This document shows, in pieces, positions 1 to 12,829 of a stretch of DNA of 64,000 nt. Origin of the DNA: Bacteroidales bacterium (GTDB lineage: Bacteria; Bacteroidota; Bacteroidia; Bacteroidales; VadinHA17). The notes under the pieces are model-generated. The model did no database searches and was not told the DNA's origin. It saw nothing but the letters and a program-made list of their open reading frames with translations. The stretch covers positions 37,781-101,780 of the forward strand of contig PLNT01000007.1 in assembly GCA_003141895.1 (NCBI GenBank). The letters run 5' to 3'. Within the stretch, counting starts at the first letter, position 1, and each line of letters starts with the position of its first letter. The position numbers were made by a program, and so were the translations under genes.

Positions 1-2009
1 ACATAACGGGAGGTTATGAACTTATATCAGGTTCATTCCTTGGATCCTGGCTGATTGGTTCTGCAATAGGCGCCTCAGTTGCAGGTAAATCGTCTCTGAA
101 TGATATCAGGAAGATAAATCTGGTTTTTGCTTTCAGCCCTTTTGTATCGATAGTACTGATGCTCTTTCTTAGCAGAGTATTGCTAAGTGTCGGAGAAACA
201 CCTTCCCTTCTTACATCAGTAATTTACACTTTTATTGTTCTGATCCCTTTTTGCCTGGTCTCTGGATTTACTTTTACCAAATTAATTATCCTTGCTGGTA
301 ATGAAAACATATTTATGCCTGGAAAATCCTTCTCGATCGAAACCATTGGAGGAATAGTTGCAGGTCTGCTGGTATCTGTATTTTCATCTGGTCTTCTAAA
401 TACATATAAATTATTATTACTGATAATCTTATTGTCGATCGGTTTTGTCATAACCACATATTATATTGTCAGCAGGAAATCTAAAATCTATTTTCAGTTA
501 TTTGTTCTTCTGACAGGATTGTTAATCTTTTTCTTAAATCCCGATCTGTTGTTCAGAAGAATCTTGCTTCCGGCTATTGAGGTACAGTCATCGATAGATA
601 CTCCCTATGGCAATATTACTAAAGGGAAATATAAAGGAGAGGAAAGTTTGTATTATAATCAAAGACTGATATCGTACAATTATGATACATCTGAACGGGA
701 AGAGGATATTCATTATGCAATGTTACAGAGCGACTCTCCTCAAAAAGTAATAATCATTTCAGGATCAATAAAATCCCATCTCCCTGAAGTATTAAAATAC
801 CCAGTAAAAAGCATTACATATATTGAAAGAGACCCTGCCCTTGCCCGGATCGAACCATCTTCACGGGAAAATTATCCGGGAGTTTTGAGAATCATTAATG
901 AGGATGCCTTCAGATATATCAGGAACAGCTCTGAAACTGCTGATGTAATAATTCTGCTTACACCTCCACCGACAACTTTGCTCCTTAACAGATACTATAC
1001 TACTGAATTCTTTTATGAGATTAAGAAAAAGCTTAATCCTGATGGGGTTTTTATGTGCTCACCAGGGCCAGGGGATAATTATTTTAACAAAGAATCCGTG
1101 AATCTGTACTCTTCGATTTATAATAGTCTGGCTGCCAATTTTAAAAATGTAAAACCGGTTGGTGGCAATAAACTATATTTCATTGCTTCTGACAAAAAAA
1201 TATCCCTGTCATTTTGCGAACTTGTGTCAAAGAAAAACATTAAAAATACTTATGTCTGCTCCGACTATCTTGAAGACGATCTTATTGAAAGAAAGTCAGC
1301 GGAAATAAATTCTATTATTGACCATGACATTAAACAGAATACATCAGCCTTTCCGGTTGCCTGTCTTCATTCCCAGGCTTATCAGTTCAGTAAAACAATC
1401 GGTGAGAAGGCACCTGCAATTGTAGTATTGTTTATTATCTTCGCATTACCTGTAGCATCAGTAAAAAGAAGGAACCTGCTTATGTATTTCAGTGCGGCAG
1501 CCCTTGCCGGATTTGAAATAATTCTGCTTCTAATGCTCCAGCTTATGATTGGAAATATGTATCAGCTGACAGGATTGATAATAGCAGCATTGATGGCTGG
1601 TCTTGCTGTCGGTTCAGGAGTAAATTTTTCTTCACCGAATACTTTTTCCATCAGAATTAAAGTTATTTCGCTGATATTATTTTATATAATATTCAGTCTG
1701 GCTTTTAATTATTTGATAGAAGTTAAAAGTGTTATTCTTTCTATAATACTGATAATGCTTTCAGGTATTTTGCCTGCATTGTTTACAGGAAGTATATTTC
1801 GTGAACTTACTATTGGCAAAGATGGACTGGCAACCTCTCCGGCAATTTACAGCGCCGATCTGGCGGGATCTGCATTCGGTTTTATATTTATCTCAGGCAT
1901 TATTATTCCTTCCATTGGAATCAGAATTTCTGTATTTTTACTATCAGCCCTTGTTTTTACAGGAATTCTTATCAGGACAATCAGCAATACAGTACTTAAG
2001 TCAGAATAA
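1..2009 (+). CDS. Spermidine-synthase-like integral membrane protein (5' end outside window)
   Basis: The frame is open from base 3, so the start codon lies upstream of the window; the ATG at 159 is internal. About 668 residues are visible. Hydrophobic segments at both ends flank a central soluble Rossmann-like domain, the layout of fused membrane/spermidine-synthase proteins. The domain keeps the YGNI entry strand, an ERDP acidic position and an NRYYTTEFF segment. The usual aspartate of the aminopropyltransferase DxxDP motif is replaced (ILLTPPP), and the glycine-rich loop is degenerate. Such proteins are often annotated as spermidine synthase by similarity. Loss of the key acid argues against ordinary aminopropyl transfer, so I do not assign a reaction. 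The next gene is on the opposite strand and ends 33 bp away. Confidence 0.7.
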   Translation, partial: ITGGYELISGSFLGSWLIGSAIGASVAGKSSLNDIRKINLVFAFSPFVSIVLMLFLSRVLLSVGETPSLLTSVIYTFIVLIPFCLVSGFTFTKLIILAGNENIFMPGKSFSIETIGGIVAGLLVSVFSSGLLNTYKLLLLIILLSIGFVITTYYIVSRKSKIYFQLFVLLTGLLIFFLNPDLLFRRILLPAIEVQSSIDTPYGNITKGKYKGEESLYYNQRLISYNYDTSEREEDIHYAMLQSDSPQKVIIISGSIKSHLPEVLKYPVKSITYIERDPALARIEPSSRENYPGVLRIINEDAFRYIRNSSETADVIILLTPPPTTLLLNRYYTTEFFYEIKKKLNPDGVFMCSPGPGDNYFNKESVNLYSSIYNSLAANFKNVKPVGGNKLYFIASDKKISLSFCELVSKKNIKNTYVCSDYLEDDLIERKSAEINSIIDHDIKQNTSAFPVACLHSQAYQFSKTIGEKAPAIVVLFIIFALPVASVKRRNLLMYFSAAALAGFEIILLLMLQLMIGNMYQLTGLIIAALMAGLAVGSGVNFSSPNTFSIRIKVISLILFYIIFSLAFNYLIEVKSVILSIILIMLSGILPALFTGSIFRELTIGKDGLATSPAIYSADLAGSAFGFIFISGIIIPSIGIRISVFLLSALVFTGILIRTISNTVLKSE

Positions 2010-2042
2010 CTGCAGAATTACCCCGCCTTTTGCGTAAACGTT

Positions 2043-4439
2043 TTATTCGGTTCTAAGTGAATCAACAGGATTTGAAAGAGCTGCTTTCAAAGACTGGATG
2101 CATATAGTCGCCACTGATATTGCTATACAGAATATTCCGCTGATGATAAATGCCCACACAGGAATGGCAATATGGTAAGCAAAACCGAGAAGCCATTTAT
2201 TTGCAAAATAAAAAGCCAATGGTACTGAAATAATAAATGCTATTAATACTGGTTTGAGATAATCGGCAAAAAGGTGCATAATGATATTCATTACAGTTGC
2301 ACCCATTATTTTCCTGATACCGATTTCTTTTGTCCGTTGAACAGTCATTATAGCTACGATACCAAATAATCCAAGACATGCAAGCAGGATCGCTATCGTT
2401 GAAAAAGTACTGAATATACGGGCCGTATTCTGTTCGTTTTTGTACAACTTATCATATTCCTCATCGAGAAAATGATACTCAAAAGGTCTATCCATAATCC
2501 GTCCATTCCAGATTTTTTTGATGGATGATAAGGCAGAAGATACATCATTGCCACTAATTTTTATCAGTATTACCTTCTGATATTCATCAAGGAGAAAAAT
2601 AACCAATGGCATAACAGGCTCATGCAAAGAAGCTAAATGAAAATCTTTAATAACCGCTTTTACGGTTCCCTTAAACCCCATATCTACCTGACGACCAATA
2701 CTTTCTTCCGGTGTCCATCCAATTTCTTTTACAGCTGTCTCATTTAAGATCAGGCTATATTTAAAACCATCGGCACTTTTCAAAGCTTTAACCTGTTGAA
2801 GGTCAGATTCAGTAAAGTCAGAGCCTGCTATTATCTTAATGCCCAACGCTTGAAGAAAATCAAGGTCCACAGGGATTGCCTTTGTGTTAAATTGTTTTTT
2901 ACCGGTTTCAGTAGCGACACTTATAACATTAGTCCACGTTATATTTACAGGCGTTGTATTACCGGCGCTGACTTCTTTTACAAACGGGTCCTGTTTTAAT
3001 TCAGTTTTAAGATTATAATAACCGGGCCAATCATTTGCGCCAATCGGAAGAAAAATCACTTTTTCTTTGTCATAACCTAGATTTATATGTTGAATAAATG
3101 ATCTTTGTTGTTGGATGATAATAGTGGTAATAATCAGCACTGTTGATATTACGAATTGGAATATTATAAGAGATTTTCTGAATTTCCCTCCTGATACAGC
3201 TAAAAGAGACCCGGGTTTCAGAATATTATTCAGAGTATGGCCTGAAATGATCATTGCCGGATATGCTCCTGATATTAAGCTTACTAAGACACATAAAATA
3301 AATATTGTCCCGATTATTACCGGTTGAAAAAGTAAAGAGCTGGGAAAAACTCTTCCGGTAAGAATGCTAAAATAAGGTAGCAAGACAATGGCTCCAATAA
3401 TTGAAAGTATTGCTGCGATTACTGTAAGTATTCCGGATTCTCCGACAAATTGGATGAATAATTGCGATTCCGACGCTCCTAACAGTTTTCTGATCCCGAT
3501 TTCTGTCCTTTTTCCTGAGACCTGGGCAATTGTAATGTTTGAATAATTAATAATTGCGATCATAAGAATGAGTATCGCAATAATTATAAGAACATATATA
3601 TACACAAAAGGAGTGTTTGGAACAAGGCCGTCTAAACTTGAATGCAGGTGAACACGTGCTAAAGGTTCAAGATGCAGAGTAAAATAGTCAATTCCGGATA
3701 AGTCTTTCTCTTTAAGACTGACTTCTTTCACATAACTATCAATCTTATTACTAAGATCTCCGACGTCAGTACCTTTTTCCAATAAAAGAAAAGTAAAATA
3801 ATTGGCAGGAAACCATCCTTCGGTTTTCGAGTCATCCAGATTGATAAATGATGCAAGAAAATCAAACTTTATCTGAGAATTATCAGGTACATCATCAACA
3901 ATGCCGGTTATAGTATAATTCTGATTGCCATCAATAATAAGATTTTTTCCAAGCGGATCATCATTCCCAAAATACTTTTTTGCCATAGATCGAGTCAGCA
4001 CTATCTTGCCAGGGCCATCAAGAGCATTTGTCACAGTCCCTTCAATAATAGGGAAAGTAAATATTCTCAGAAAGCCTGAATCGACAAACAGAAAATTCTT
4101 CTCGTTATAGATAACGTTCTTATTTTTAACCACTTTCGAATTTCTGATCATCCTGACGTAAGATTTCACTGACGGGAAGGTACGCTGCAGTTGTGGCCCT
4201 GCCATGGTTCCGGTTACTGCCCATTGATTACGGGTTCCATTTACCGAATATTCCATAGTGACCCGGGCAATTTCATTTGCTTGTTTATTGAAGTGGTCAA
4301 AACTTAGTTCATAATAAACATAAACAGCTATCAGGGAAAAGCAAACCATCCCGATGGATAAACTTAAAAGTTTTATGATAGATGACATTTTGTTCCGGGA
4401 AAACCGACGAAAAGCGATAATAATTTGGTTTTTTTTCAT
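2043..4439 (-). CDS. MacB/FtsX-type ABC transporter permease
   Basis: 798 residues. The N-terminus has a short basic stretch and one membrane helix (about 20-44), followed by a periplasmic MacB-type core domain, three clustered helices (about 285-420), a second periplasmic region and three C-terminal helices (about 680-795). This is the duplicated FtsX arrangement with eight helices in all. The characteristic KRTEIGIRKLLGA and QRTKEIGIRKIMGA coupling segments are present, one in each half. Such large permeases are common in Bacteroidota and work with a separate ATPase in lipoprotein or peptide export and mechanotransmission. No ATPase gene is adjacent here, so the partner and substrate are unknown. 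Confidence 0.9.
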   Translation of the reverse strand: MKKNQIIIAFRRFSRNKMSSIIKLLSLSIGMVCFSLIAVYVYYELSFDHFNKQANEIARVTMEYSVNGTRNQWAVTGTMAGPQLQRTFPSVKSYVRMIRNSKVVKNKNVIYNEKNFLFVDSGFLRIFTFPIIEGTVTNALDGPGKIVLTRSMAKKYFGNDDPLGKNLIIDGNQNYTITGIVDDVPDNSQIKFDFLASFINLDDSKTEGWFPANYFTFLLLEKGTDVGDLSNKIDSYVKEVSLKEKDLSGIDYFTLHLEPLARVHLHSSLDGLVPNTPFVYIYVLIIIAILILMIAIINYSNITIAQVSGKRTEIGIRKLLGASESQLFIQFVGESGILTVIAAILSIIGAIVLLPYFSILTGRVFPSSLLFQPVIIGTIFILCVLVSLISGAYPAMIISGHTLNNILKPGSLLAVSGGKFRKSLIIFQFVISTVLIITTIIIQQQRSFIQHINLGYDKEKVIFLPIGANDWPGYYNLKTELKQDPFVKEVSAGNTTPVNITWTNVISVATETGKKQFNTKAIPVDLDFLQALGIKIIAGSDFTESDLQQVKALKSADGFKYSLILNETAVKEIGWTPEESIGRQVDMGFKGTVKAVIKDFHLASLHEPVMPLVIFLLDEYQKVILIKISGNDVSSALSSIKKIWNGRIMDRPFEYHFLDEEYDKLYKNEQNTARIFSTFSTIAILLACLGLFGIVAIMTVQRTKEIGIRKIMGATVMNIIMHLFADYLKPVLIAFIISVPLAFYFANKWLLGFAYHIAIPVWAFIISGIFCIAISVATICIQSLKAALSNPVDSLRTE

Positions 4440-4729
4440 CTTTTATATTCTGTAAATCGGACAATAGTTATATCGTTATAGAGTTATATTGTAATTGCTA
4501 AATAGACTTAAGTTTTTTTCTATTGCTGCGTGAAATACAACTTTTTATTTCGTTTTCAGAAAGTGTTTAGTCGGGATAACTCTTCATCCAAAGCTCCTAA
4601 GCGTAAAGGAAAATGTATTTTTAAAAGTCTGGTTGATCAGCTTTATCACCTAATGTACTTTCAGAAAATTGTATATTTGTATGGTTTCAGGATAGGGTCG
4701 GCTTTGAAAGAGTAATTATCAGTAATAAA
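4440..4729. other. Divergent intergenic region between the permease and amrS
   Basis: 290 bp separate the two divergent genes. A TAnnTTTG -7 element (TATATTTG) lies at 4672-4679 on the plus strand, placed to serve amrS. An open frame of 61 codons at 4530-4715 has no family resemblance and is rejected. No repeat or RNA gene is seen. Confidence 0.5.
4672..4679 (+). promoter_or_regulatory. Putative Bacteroidota -7 promoter element for amrS-ligA
   Basis: TATATTTG matches TAnnTTTG and ends 50 bp before the amrS ATG. No TTTG is found at the usual -33 spacing, so support is partial. Confidence 0.35.
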
Positions 4730-5866
4730 ATGTATAAAAAGAAATGTGATCTCAGCAAACGCGATTTCCTGAAAAAATCTCTTGCATTATCAGCAGGACT
4801 TATATGCTTTCCATGCAAATCAATTTTAGCTGGTATGAGCCTTGAAGAACAATCTCTTTACAGGAAGATTGCTATGTACCAGGAAGAGACTGCGCGTGGT
4901 ATCATGTGCAGGATATGTCCAAACGAATGTGTACTCAAGGAAGGCGAATTAAGCAAATGTAATAATCGGATTGTACACAACTCAAAGTTGTATACAATGG
5001 CATTCGGTAATCCTAATACCGTAAATGTTGACCCGATAGAGAAAAAACCTCTTTATCATTTTCTCCCTGGATCAAAAGCATTCTCAATTGCTACAGCAGG
5101 CTGTAACCTTGTATGCCTGAATTGTCAGAACTGGACTATCTCTCAGACCAGCCCTGATAAAACCAGAAATTATGATCTTCCTCCTGAAAATGTGGTTGAT
5201 TCATGTGCCAAAAATAATTGCAGTTCAATTGCTTATACTTATTCGGAACCAATTACTTTTTATGAATATGTTTACGAAACTGCTGTTCTTGCCAGAAAAG
5301 CTGGTATAAAAAATGTTTTTAAGTCGAATGGCTATATTAATCCCGAACCATTGAAAAAACTATGTGGGGTTATTGATGCTACAAATATTGATCTGAAAGC
5401 TTTCAATGAAAGTACTTACCTGAAACTTACAGGGGGAAAACTACAACCAGTACTTGACTCGTTGAAAGTACTGAAAGACATGGGTATTTGGCTTGAAATT
5501 ACAAACCTTATAATTCCAGACTGGACTGATAATGAAGATGATATCAGAAAAATGTGCAAATGGTTAAGTGAAAATGGATTCAATAATACTCCATTACATT
5601 TCAGCAGGTTCTATCCTATGCACAAACTTGAACAATTACCTCCAACTCCTGTTGAATTGCTTAAAAATGCATATGATATTGCTACCGCTGAAGGATTAAA
5701 ATATGTTTACACAGGAAATGTGCCAGGAAGTGAGATATCAGATACAAAATGTCCGTCGTGTAATACAAAAGTTGTTATCAGACAGGGATTCCGGATAGTA
5801 GAAAATTCAATAACCGGGGGAAAGTGTAATAAGTGCGGAAATAAAATTGATGGGGTCTGGAACTAA
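4730..5866 (+). CDS. amrS: AmmeMemoRadiSam system radical SAM enzyme
   Basis: 378 residues. The N-terminus looks like a Tat-type export leader (SKRDFLKKS then a hydrophobic stretch), but with Lys-Arg where twin arginine is expected. The radical SAM motif is CNLVCLNC, with cysteines at 125, 129 and 132 in the CxxxCxxC pattern. Extra cysteines lie upstream (60, 63, 67, 77), and a C-terminal four-cysteine zinc ribbon follows CPSC and CNKC. This matches the pyruvate-formate-lyase-activase-like AmrS family, which co-occurs with AMMECR1 and Memo proteins. Neither partner is in this window. The true substrate of the family is not settled. ligA follows after 29 bp on the same strand. Confidence 0.85.
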   Translation: MYKKKCDLSKRDFLKKSLALSAGLICFPCKSILAGMSLEEQSLYRKIAMYQEETARGIMCRICPNECVLKEGELSKCNNRIVHNSKLYTMAFGNPNTVNVDPIEKKPLYHFLPGSKAFSIATAGCNLVCLNCQNWTISQTSPDKTRNYDLPPENVVDSCAKNNCSSIAYTYSEPITFYEYVYETAVLARKAGIKNVFKSNGYINPEPLKKLCGVIDATNIDLKAFNESTYLKLTGGKLQPVLDSLKVLKDMGIWLEITNLIIPDWTDNEDDIRKMCKWLSENGFNNTPLHFSRFYPMHKLEQLPPTPVELLKNAYDIATAEGLKYVYTGNVPGSEISDTKCPSCNTKVVIRQGFRIVENSITGGKCNKCGNKIDGVWN

Positions 5867-5895
5867 GGGAAACCTGTTAATATTCACTATAATAG

Positions 5896-7905
<2,010 letters not shown>

Positions 7906-7950
7906 TAATAACTCGCCGCTTATTTAACAAAAAACTCTTAGGTTTGTAAA

Positions 7951-8511
7951 ATGGAATTGTTCAAAAACATTAGACTTAAAATCGGTAATAGTATACTCAG
8001 AAATAAGGTTGCCAAAACTGATAGAAAACCTCATTATTCCAATATCCGCCAGGTTAAAAATATAGGACTTGTCTGGGATGCTTCAAAGATTGATGATTTT
8101 AGTTGTCTGACAAGGTTTTTTCAAAAAATGGCTGAACTCAAAATAGACCTCAGGATACTAGGTTATTTCCACGGTAAAAATCTTCCTAATCAATATACTG
8201 CTGTCAGATACCTTTCCATTGTGAAAAGAGAAGAATTGAACATTTTTTATCATCCTGTTTCCTCTGAAACGAATGCTTTTATTACTAATAATTTTGATGT
8301 ACTTATTGATCTGAACTTCAAAAAACTTTTACCTCTTCAATATATTTCATCATTGTCAAATGCCAGGCTCAAGGTTGGTTTGTTTGAGTCTGAAACAAAA
8401 AATACTCCGTTTGACCTTATGATGGATCTAAAAAGTCCGGTTAGTACTGAAGACTATCTGAATCATGTATTACATTACCTTGAAATGATTAATTCAGGAT
8501 CTGCTAATTAA
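7951..8511 (+). CDS. DUF6913 family protein
   Basis: 186 residues, no signal peptide or membrane helix, basic N-terminus. I recognise it as the uncharacterised family that commonly sits between ligA and dapA in Bacteroidota. No catalytic motif can be named. It is 45 bp after ligA and 15 bp before dapA. A TAGGTTTG sequence at 7939-7946 resembles a -7 promoter element, but it ends only 4 bp before the ATG and has no -33 partner, so it may be chance. Confidence 0.75.
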   Translation: MELFKNIRLKIGNSILRNKVAKTDRKPHYSNIRQVKNIGLVWDASKIDDFSCLTRFFQKMAELKIDLRILGYFHGKNLPNQYTAVRYLSIVKREELNIFYHPVSSETNAFITNNFDVLIDLNFKKLLPLQYISSLSNARLKVGLFESETKNTPFDLMMDLKSPVSTEDYLNHVLHYLEMINSGSAN

Positions 8512-8526
8512 GTTGAAAATATATCT

Positions 8527-9405
8527 ATGAAAAAATTCAGAGGAACCGGGGTTGCTATAATAACACCCTTTAAAAATGATTCAAGCATCGATTTTGCAGC
8601 CTTGGGACGTGTTGTAAATCACGTAATCATTAGCGGTGTAAATTATATCGTTGTTTTGGGAACTACCGGTGAGTCTGTTACTCTGACTAAGGATGAGAAG
8701 AAAGCAATAATATCCTATGTTATCGAAGTAACGGATAATCGTGTTCCGCTGGTGGTTGGAATCGGCGGAAATAATACCCAGGAAGTAATTAACTGCATAA
8801 GACATTCCAATCTCTCTGGAATTGAAGGTATTTTATCTGTTGCTCCATATTATAACAAACCGAATCAGAGAGGACTATTTCAGCATTTTAAAGCTATAGC
8901 AAATTCTACTTCGATTCCGGTTATTCTGTATAATGTACCGGGAAGAACCTGTAGTAATATATCATCAGATACATGCCTTGAGCTTGCGAATGAATGCGAA
9001 AATATTGTAGGTATAAAGGAAGCATCGGGCGACATGGCTCAGATCATGAGAATTATAAAGAATAAACCAGATAATTTCAGTGTGATATCAGGTGACGATC
9101 TGATGACCATACCGATAATTGCATCAGGTGGATCTGGTGTCATATCTGTTCTCGCAAATGCTTTTCCTTTAGCGACAAGTGAGCTTGTCACAAATTCTTT
9201 GAAAAGCAATTATAAATCAGCGCGTGAAATCCAGCTCCGTTACCTTGAGATGATAGAATTACTTTTTATCGATGGAAATCCCGCCGGCGTAAAAGCTATG
9301 CTGAGTATGATGAATTTGTGCCTGAATAACCTTAGACTTCCATTAGTACCTGTTAACCGGACAATCTATACACGTATCCAAAAAGCTGTTGAAGAGGTAA
9401 AATAA
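8527..9405 (+). CDS. dapA: 4-hydroxy-tetrahydrodipicolinate synthase
   Basis: 292 residues, standard DapA length. It condenses pyruvate with aspartate semialdehyde, the first committed step to diaminopimelate and lysine. The GTTGES substrate loop (T46, T47), the catalytic tyrosine (Y135 in ILYNVPGR), the carboxylate-binding arginine (R140) and the Schiff-base lysine (K164 in GIKEASGD) are all present. It ends 12 bp from the convergent secA stop, with no obvious hairpin between. The aspartokinase that feeds this pathway is at 55.9 kb. Confidence 0.96.
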   Translation: MKKFRGTGVAIITPFKNDSSIDFAALGRVVNHVIISGVNYIVVLGTTGESVTLTKDEKKAIISYVIEVTDNRVPLVVGIGGNNTQEVINCIRHSNLSGIEGILSVAPYYNKPNQRGLFQHFKAIANSTSIPVILYNVPGRTCSNISSDTCLELANECENIVGIKEASGDMAQIMRIIKNKPDNFSVISGDDLMTIPIIASGGSGVISVLANAFPLATSELVTNSLKSNYKSAREIQLRYLEMIELLFIDGNPAGVKAMLSMMNLCLNNLRLPLVPVNRTIYTRIQKAVEEVK

Positions 9406-9417
9406 GAAACCTTATAT

Positions 9418-12400
9418 TTATGCATTTGCATTAGCCCCCTGCTTACCAGCCTGCTGCATACCATGGCATTGCTTATATTTTTTCCCACTTCCGCAAGGGC
9501 AGGGATCATTTCTTCCAACTTTTTTGTCTACCCTTACCGGCTCGGTTTTCTGATTCTTTTCGTTTCCACCACCGCCTGTTGTACTGTACTGTGAAAAGTC
9601 GCTTTTCGATGTTCTCATATTACTCATATCGACCTGTCGCTTCCTTTGTGCCTCTTTCACCTGTTCCGGATCCTGTGTTGGTATGTGTCCCTTCATTAAT
9701 GTACTCACAACATCTTTATTCACTTTAGTAAGCATGGTCTTAAACAATTCAAAGGATTCAAATTTATAAATAAGCAAAGGATCTTTCTGTTCGTAAGTTG
9801 CGTTCTGAACAGATTGTTTAAGTTCATCCATTTCCCGGAGATGTTCCTTCCATGCGTCATCAATTGTGGCAAGAACTACAGTTTTTTCGTATGATCTTGC
9901 AAGTTCACGCCCTTCAGATTCTGCAGTTGCCTTCAAGTTTGTAACTACCTGATATACTCTCACTCCATCGGAAATAGGGACTACAACATTTTCATAAACA
10001 TGCGACATTCTGTCGTAAACATCTTTCAGTACGGGGTACGCCTGGGCAGAAATAGATTCAACCTTCCGTTTGTACGTGTCAAGCACCTTAGCATAAACAT
10101 TTTCGGTGACTTCCTTTGAATTAGCTTTTTTGAATTCCTGTTCAGGAACGGGAGAATCCATTGAAAATGAGCGGATAAGATCGAAATCAAATCCTTCAAA
10201 ATCAGCATCACCATGATAAACATCGACAAGGTTTTCAGTTACATCGAACATCATATTGGCAATATCGACAGATAATCTTTCGCCCAGAAGTGCATGCCGT
10301 CTCTTTTTATAAATGACTTCACGCTGGGAATTCATTACGTCATCATACTCCAGAAGTCTCTTTCTTATACCGAAGTTGTTTTCTTCAACTTTTTTCTGTG
10401 CCCGTTCAATAGATTTGGTTATCATTGAGTGCTGAATCATTTCACCGTCTTTCAGTCCGAGCTTGTCCATTATACCGGCTATCCTTTCTGAACCAAATAA
10501 TCTCATAAGCTCGTCTTCAAGAGAAACGAAGAATTGAGAAGACCCGGGGTCACCCTGCCTGCCTGAACGTCCTCTTAACTGTCGGTCTACCCTTCTGGAT
10601 TCATGTCTTTCAGTACCTACAATAGCAAGACCTCCTGCCTGCCTGACCTCCTCCGTAAGTTTTATATCCGTACCACGTCCGGCCATGTTTGTTGCAATCG
10701 TGATTGTGCCTTTCTTACCGGCTTCTGCCACAATTTCTGCTTCTCTCTGATGAAGTTTTGCATTAAGAACATTATGTTTGAGACCCTTCATCTTAAGCAT
10801 CCTGCTAAGTAGTTCTGATATTTCCACTGAGGTTGTTCCCACGAGAACAGGACGTCCCTGCCGATTCATCTCAGCTATCTCTTCAATTACTGCATTATAC
10901 TTTTCTCTTTTTGTTTTATAAACAAGGTCTTCCCTGTCGGCTCTGATAACCGGTCTGTTTGTGGGTATGACAACTACATCGAGTTTATAAATATTCCAGA
11001 GTTCACCGGCTTCAGTTTCAGCAGTACCTGTCATCCCGGCGAGTTTATGATACATCCTGAAATAATTCTGCAGAGTTATAGTAGCATAGGTTTGTGTGGC
11101 CTCTTCTACCTTCACGTTTTCTTTTGCCTCAATTGCCTGGTGCAGTCCGTCGGAATACCTTCGTCCTTCAAGAACACGGCCAGTTTGTTCATCTACTATC
11201 TTTACTTTATTGTCGACAACGATATATTCTGTGTCGCGGTCAAAAAGTGTCCATGCTTTAAGTAGTTGAGTCATAGTATGAACTCTTTCCGATTTAACGG
11301 AATAGTCCTGTAAGAGTTCATCCTTTATTTTCAGTTTTTCACGTTCTGAAATGTCTGATTTCTCAATATCGGCAATTTTTGAGCCAACGTCGGGAAGTAT
11401 AAAAAAGCTTATATCCTCTACAGAATCTGAGATAAGATCAAGACCCTTATCAGTCAGTTCAATCGAGTTGGCTTTTTCATCAATAATAAAGAACAGCTCA
11501 TCTGTTACCGTAGGCATTTCTTTGCTGTTGTTCTGCATGTAGAAATTCTCTGTCTTGAGAAGCAACGATTTATTGCCCTCTTCACTCAGGTATTTAATAA
11601 GAGCATTGTTTTTAGGAAGTCCTTTAAAAGCTCTCAGAAGAAGCAACCCTCCTTCCTCATTTTTATTATCAGCTATAAGTTTTTTCGAATCAGAGAGTAT
11701 TTGAGTAACCAGTTTTTTCTGAGCGTTTACAAGCTTGTCAACCTTTGGCTTAAGCTCATCGAATTGCTGAGTATCGCTTTTGGCAGTTGGTCCTGAAATA
11801 ATAAGTGGTGTACGTGCATCGTCGATTAACACTGAGTCGACCTCATCTACAATAGCATAGTGGTGTTTGCGCTGAACCAGGTCCTCGGAATTGACAGCCA
11901 TATTATCCCTGAGATAATCAAAACCAAATTCATTATTGGTTCCAAAGGTAATATCGGCATTATAGGCTTTACGTCTCTCCGGAGAGTTTGGCTGATGTTT
12001 ATCTATACAATCTACTGTCAGGCCATGGAACTCATAAATCGGACCCATCCATTCAGAGTCGCGCTTGGAAAGATAATCGTTGACTGTCACAATATGTACT
12101 CCACGTCCGGCAAGAGCATTCAGAAAAACAGGCAATGTAGCCACAACAGTCTTTCCTTCACCTGTTCCCATCTCAGCTATTTTGCCTTTATGAAGGGCAA
12201 CACCTCCAATAAGCTGAACATCATAGTGGATCATGTCCCACATAATCTCATTACCACCGGCAATCCATTTGTTGCTCCACAATGCTTTATCGCCGTTGAT
12301 AGTTACACTTTCCCTTGTGGCAGCCAGATCTCTGTCATATTGTCGTGCAGTCACTTCCAGAATGCTATTTTCCTTAAACCTTTTTGCGGTTTCCTTAACA

Positions 12401-12744
12401 ATTGCAAAAGCCTTTGGCACAAGCAGATCAAGAGTTATTTCAAGTTTTTCATTGATCAGTTTCTCAACCTTGTCTATATCATTATAGATATCCTCTTTCA
12501 AATATACATCTTCCTCATTTTCAGCCTTATCCCGTAATGTTATTATCTGTTTTTCATCTCCTGCTATGCTGTCCTGAATTTCTTTTCTTATTCCTTCAGT
12601 CAAATCCCTCAATTCATCATTAGACGATCCCTGAATTTTTTCAAATTCAACATGGATCTTGTCGATGTAAGGATTAATTTCTTTCAAATCCCGTTCATAT
12701 TTGTTACCCAGAAAAAGACCTAATACATCATTTATAATGCTCAT
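9418..12744 (-). CDS. secA: Preprotein translocase ATPase
   Basis: 1108 residues, the long form usual in Bacteroidota. SecA drives proteins through SecYEG. It has Walker A GTGEGKT (about 193-199), the [19 protein letters not shown] helicase segment, [12 protein letters not shown] and the [11 protein letters not shown] motif. A charged linker with glycines leads to the C-terminal zinc-binding tail [14 protein letters not shown], which binds SecB or phospholipid in other bacteria. A family-typical insertion in the nucleotide-binding region accounts for the extra length over E. coli SecA. Long antisense open frames inside this gene are shadows. Confidence 0.97.
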   Translation of the reverse strand: MSIINDVLGLFLGNKYERDLKEINPYIDKIHVEFEKIQGSSNDELRDLTEGIRKEIQDSIAGDEKQIITLRDKAENEEDVYLKEDIYNDIDKVEKLINEKLEITLDLLVPKAFAIVKETAKRFKENSILEVTARQYDRDLAATRESVTINGDKALWSNKWIAGGNEIMWDMIHYDVQLIGGVALHKGKIAEMGTGEGKTVVATLPVFLNALAGRGVHIVTVNDYLSKRDSEWMGPIYEFHGLTVDCIDKHQPNSPERRKAYNADITFGTNNEFGFDYLRDNMAVNSEDLVQRKHHYAIVDEVDSVLIDDARTPLIISGPTAKSDTQQFDELKPKVDKLVNAQKKLVTQILSDSKKLIADNKNEEGGLLLLRAFKGLPKNNALIKYLSEEGNKSLLLKTENFYMQNNSKEMPTVTDELFFIIDEKANSIELTDKGLDLISDSVEDISFFILPDVGSKIADIEKSDISEREKLKIKDELLQDYSVKSERVHTMTQLLKAWTLFDRDTEYIVVDNKVKIVDEQTGRVLEGRRYSDGLHQAIEAKENVKVEEATQTYATITLQNYFRMYHKLAGMTGTAETEAGELWNIYKLDVVVIPTNRPVIRADREDLVYKTKREKYNAVIEEIAEMNRQGRPVLVGTTSVEISELLSRMLKMKGLKHNVLNAKLHQREAEIVAEAGKKGTITIATNMAGRGTDIKLTEEVRQAGGLAIVGTERHESRRVDRQLRGRSGRQGDPGSSQFFVSLEDELMRLFGSERIAGIMDKLGLKDGEMIQHSMITKSIERAQKKVEENNFGIRKRLLEYDDVMNSQREVIYKKRRHALLGERLSVDIANMMFDVTENLVDVYHGDADFEGFDFDLIRSFSMDSPVPEQEFKKANSKEVTENVYAKVLDTYKRKVESISAQAYPVLKDVYDRMSHVYENVVVPISDGVRVYQVVTNLKATAESEGRELARSYEKTVVLATIDDAWKEHLREMDELKQSVQNATYEQKDPLLIYKFESFELFKTMLTKVNKDVVSTLMKGHIPTQDPEQVKEAQRKRQVDMSNMRTSKSDFSQYSTTGGGGNEKNQKTEPVRVDKKVGRNDPCPCGSGKKYKQCHGMQQAGKQGANANA

Positions 12745-12779
12745 CTTAAGATGTTTTTACATTTTAAAAAAATTCCAGA

Positions 12780-12787
12780 CAAAATTA
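12780..12787 (-). promoter_or_regulatory. Putative -7 promoter element of secA
   Basis: Read on the minus strand the sequence is TAATTTTG, a match to TAnnTTTG, ending 35 bp before the secA ATG. TTG triplets upstream are at non-ideal spacing (11 and 24 bp), so support is partial. Confidence 0.4.
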
Positions 12788-12829
12788 GCTTTATTTTCCA
12801 ATATTAAATTCCAACAACGCACATAATAC

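Noticed and set aside
4530..4715. 61-codon open frame before amrS
   Set aside because: No initiation context, no family resemblance, and it overlaps the probable amrS promoter.
9406..9417. Terminator between dapA and secA
   Set aside because: The 12-bp gap contains no inverted repeat; termination must occur inside the neighbouring gene or by another mechanism.
11860..12537. 225-codon open frame antisense to secA
   Set aside because: Lies fully inside the well-supported secA gene, in a fixed phase to it, with no recognisable protein features; a shadow of codon bias.
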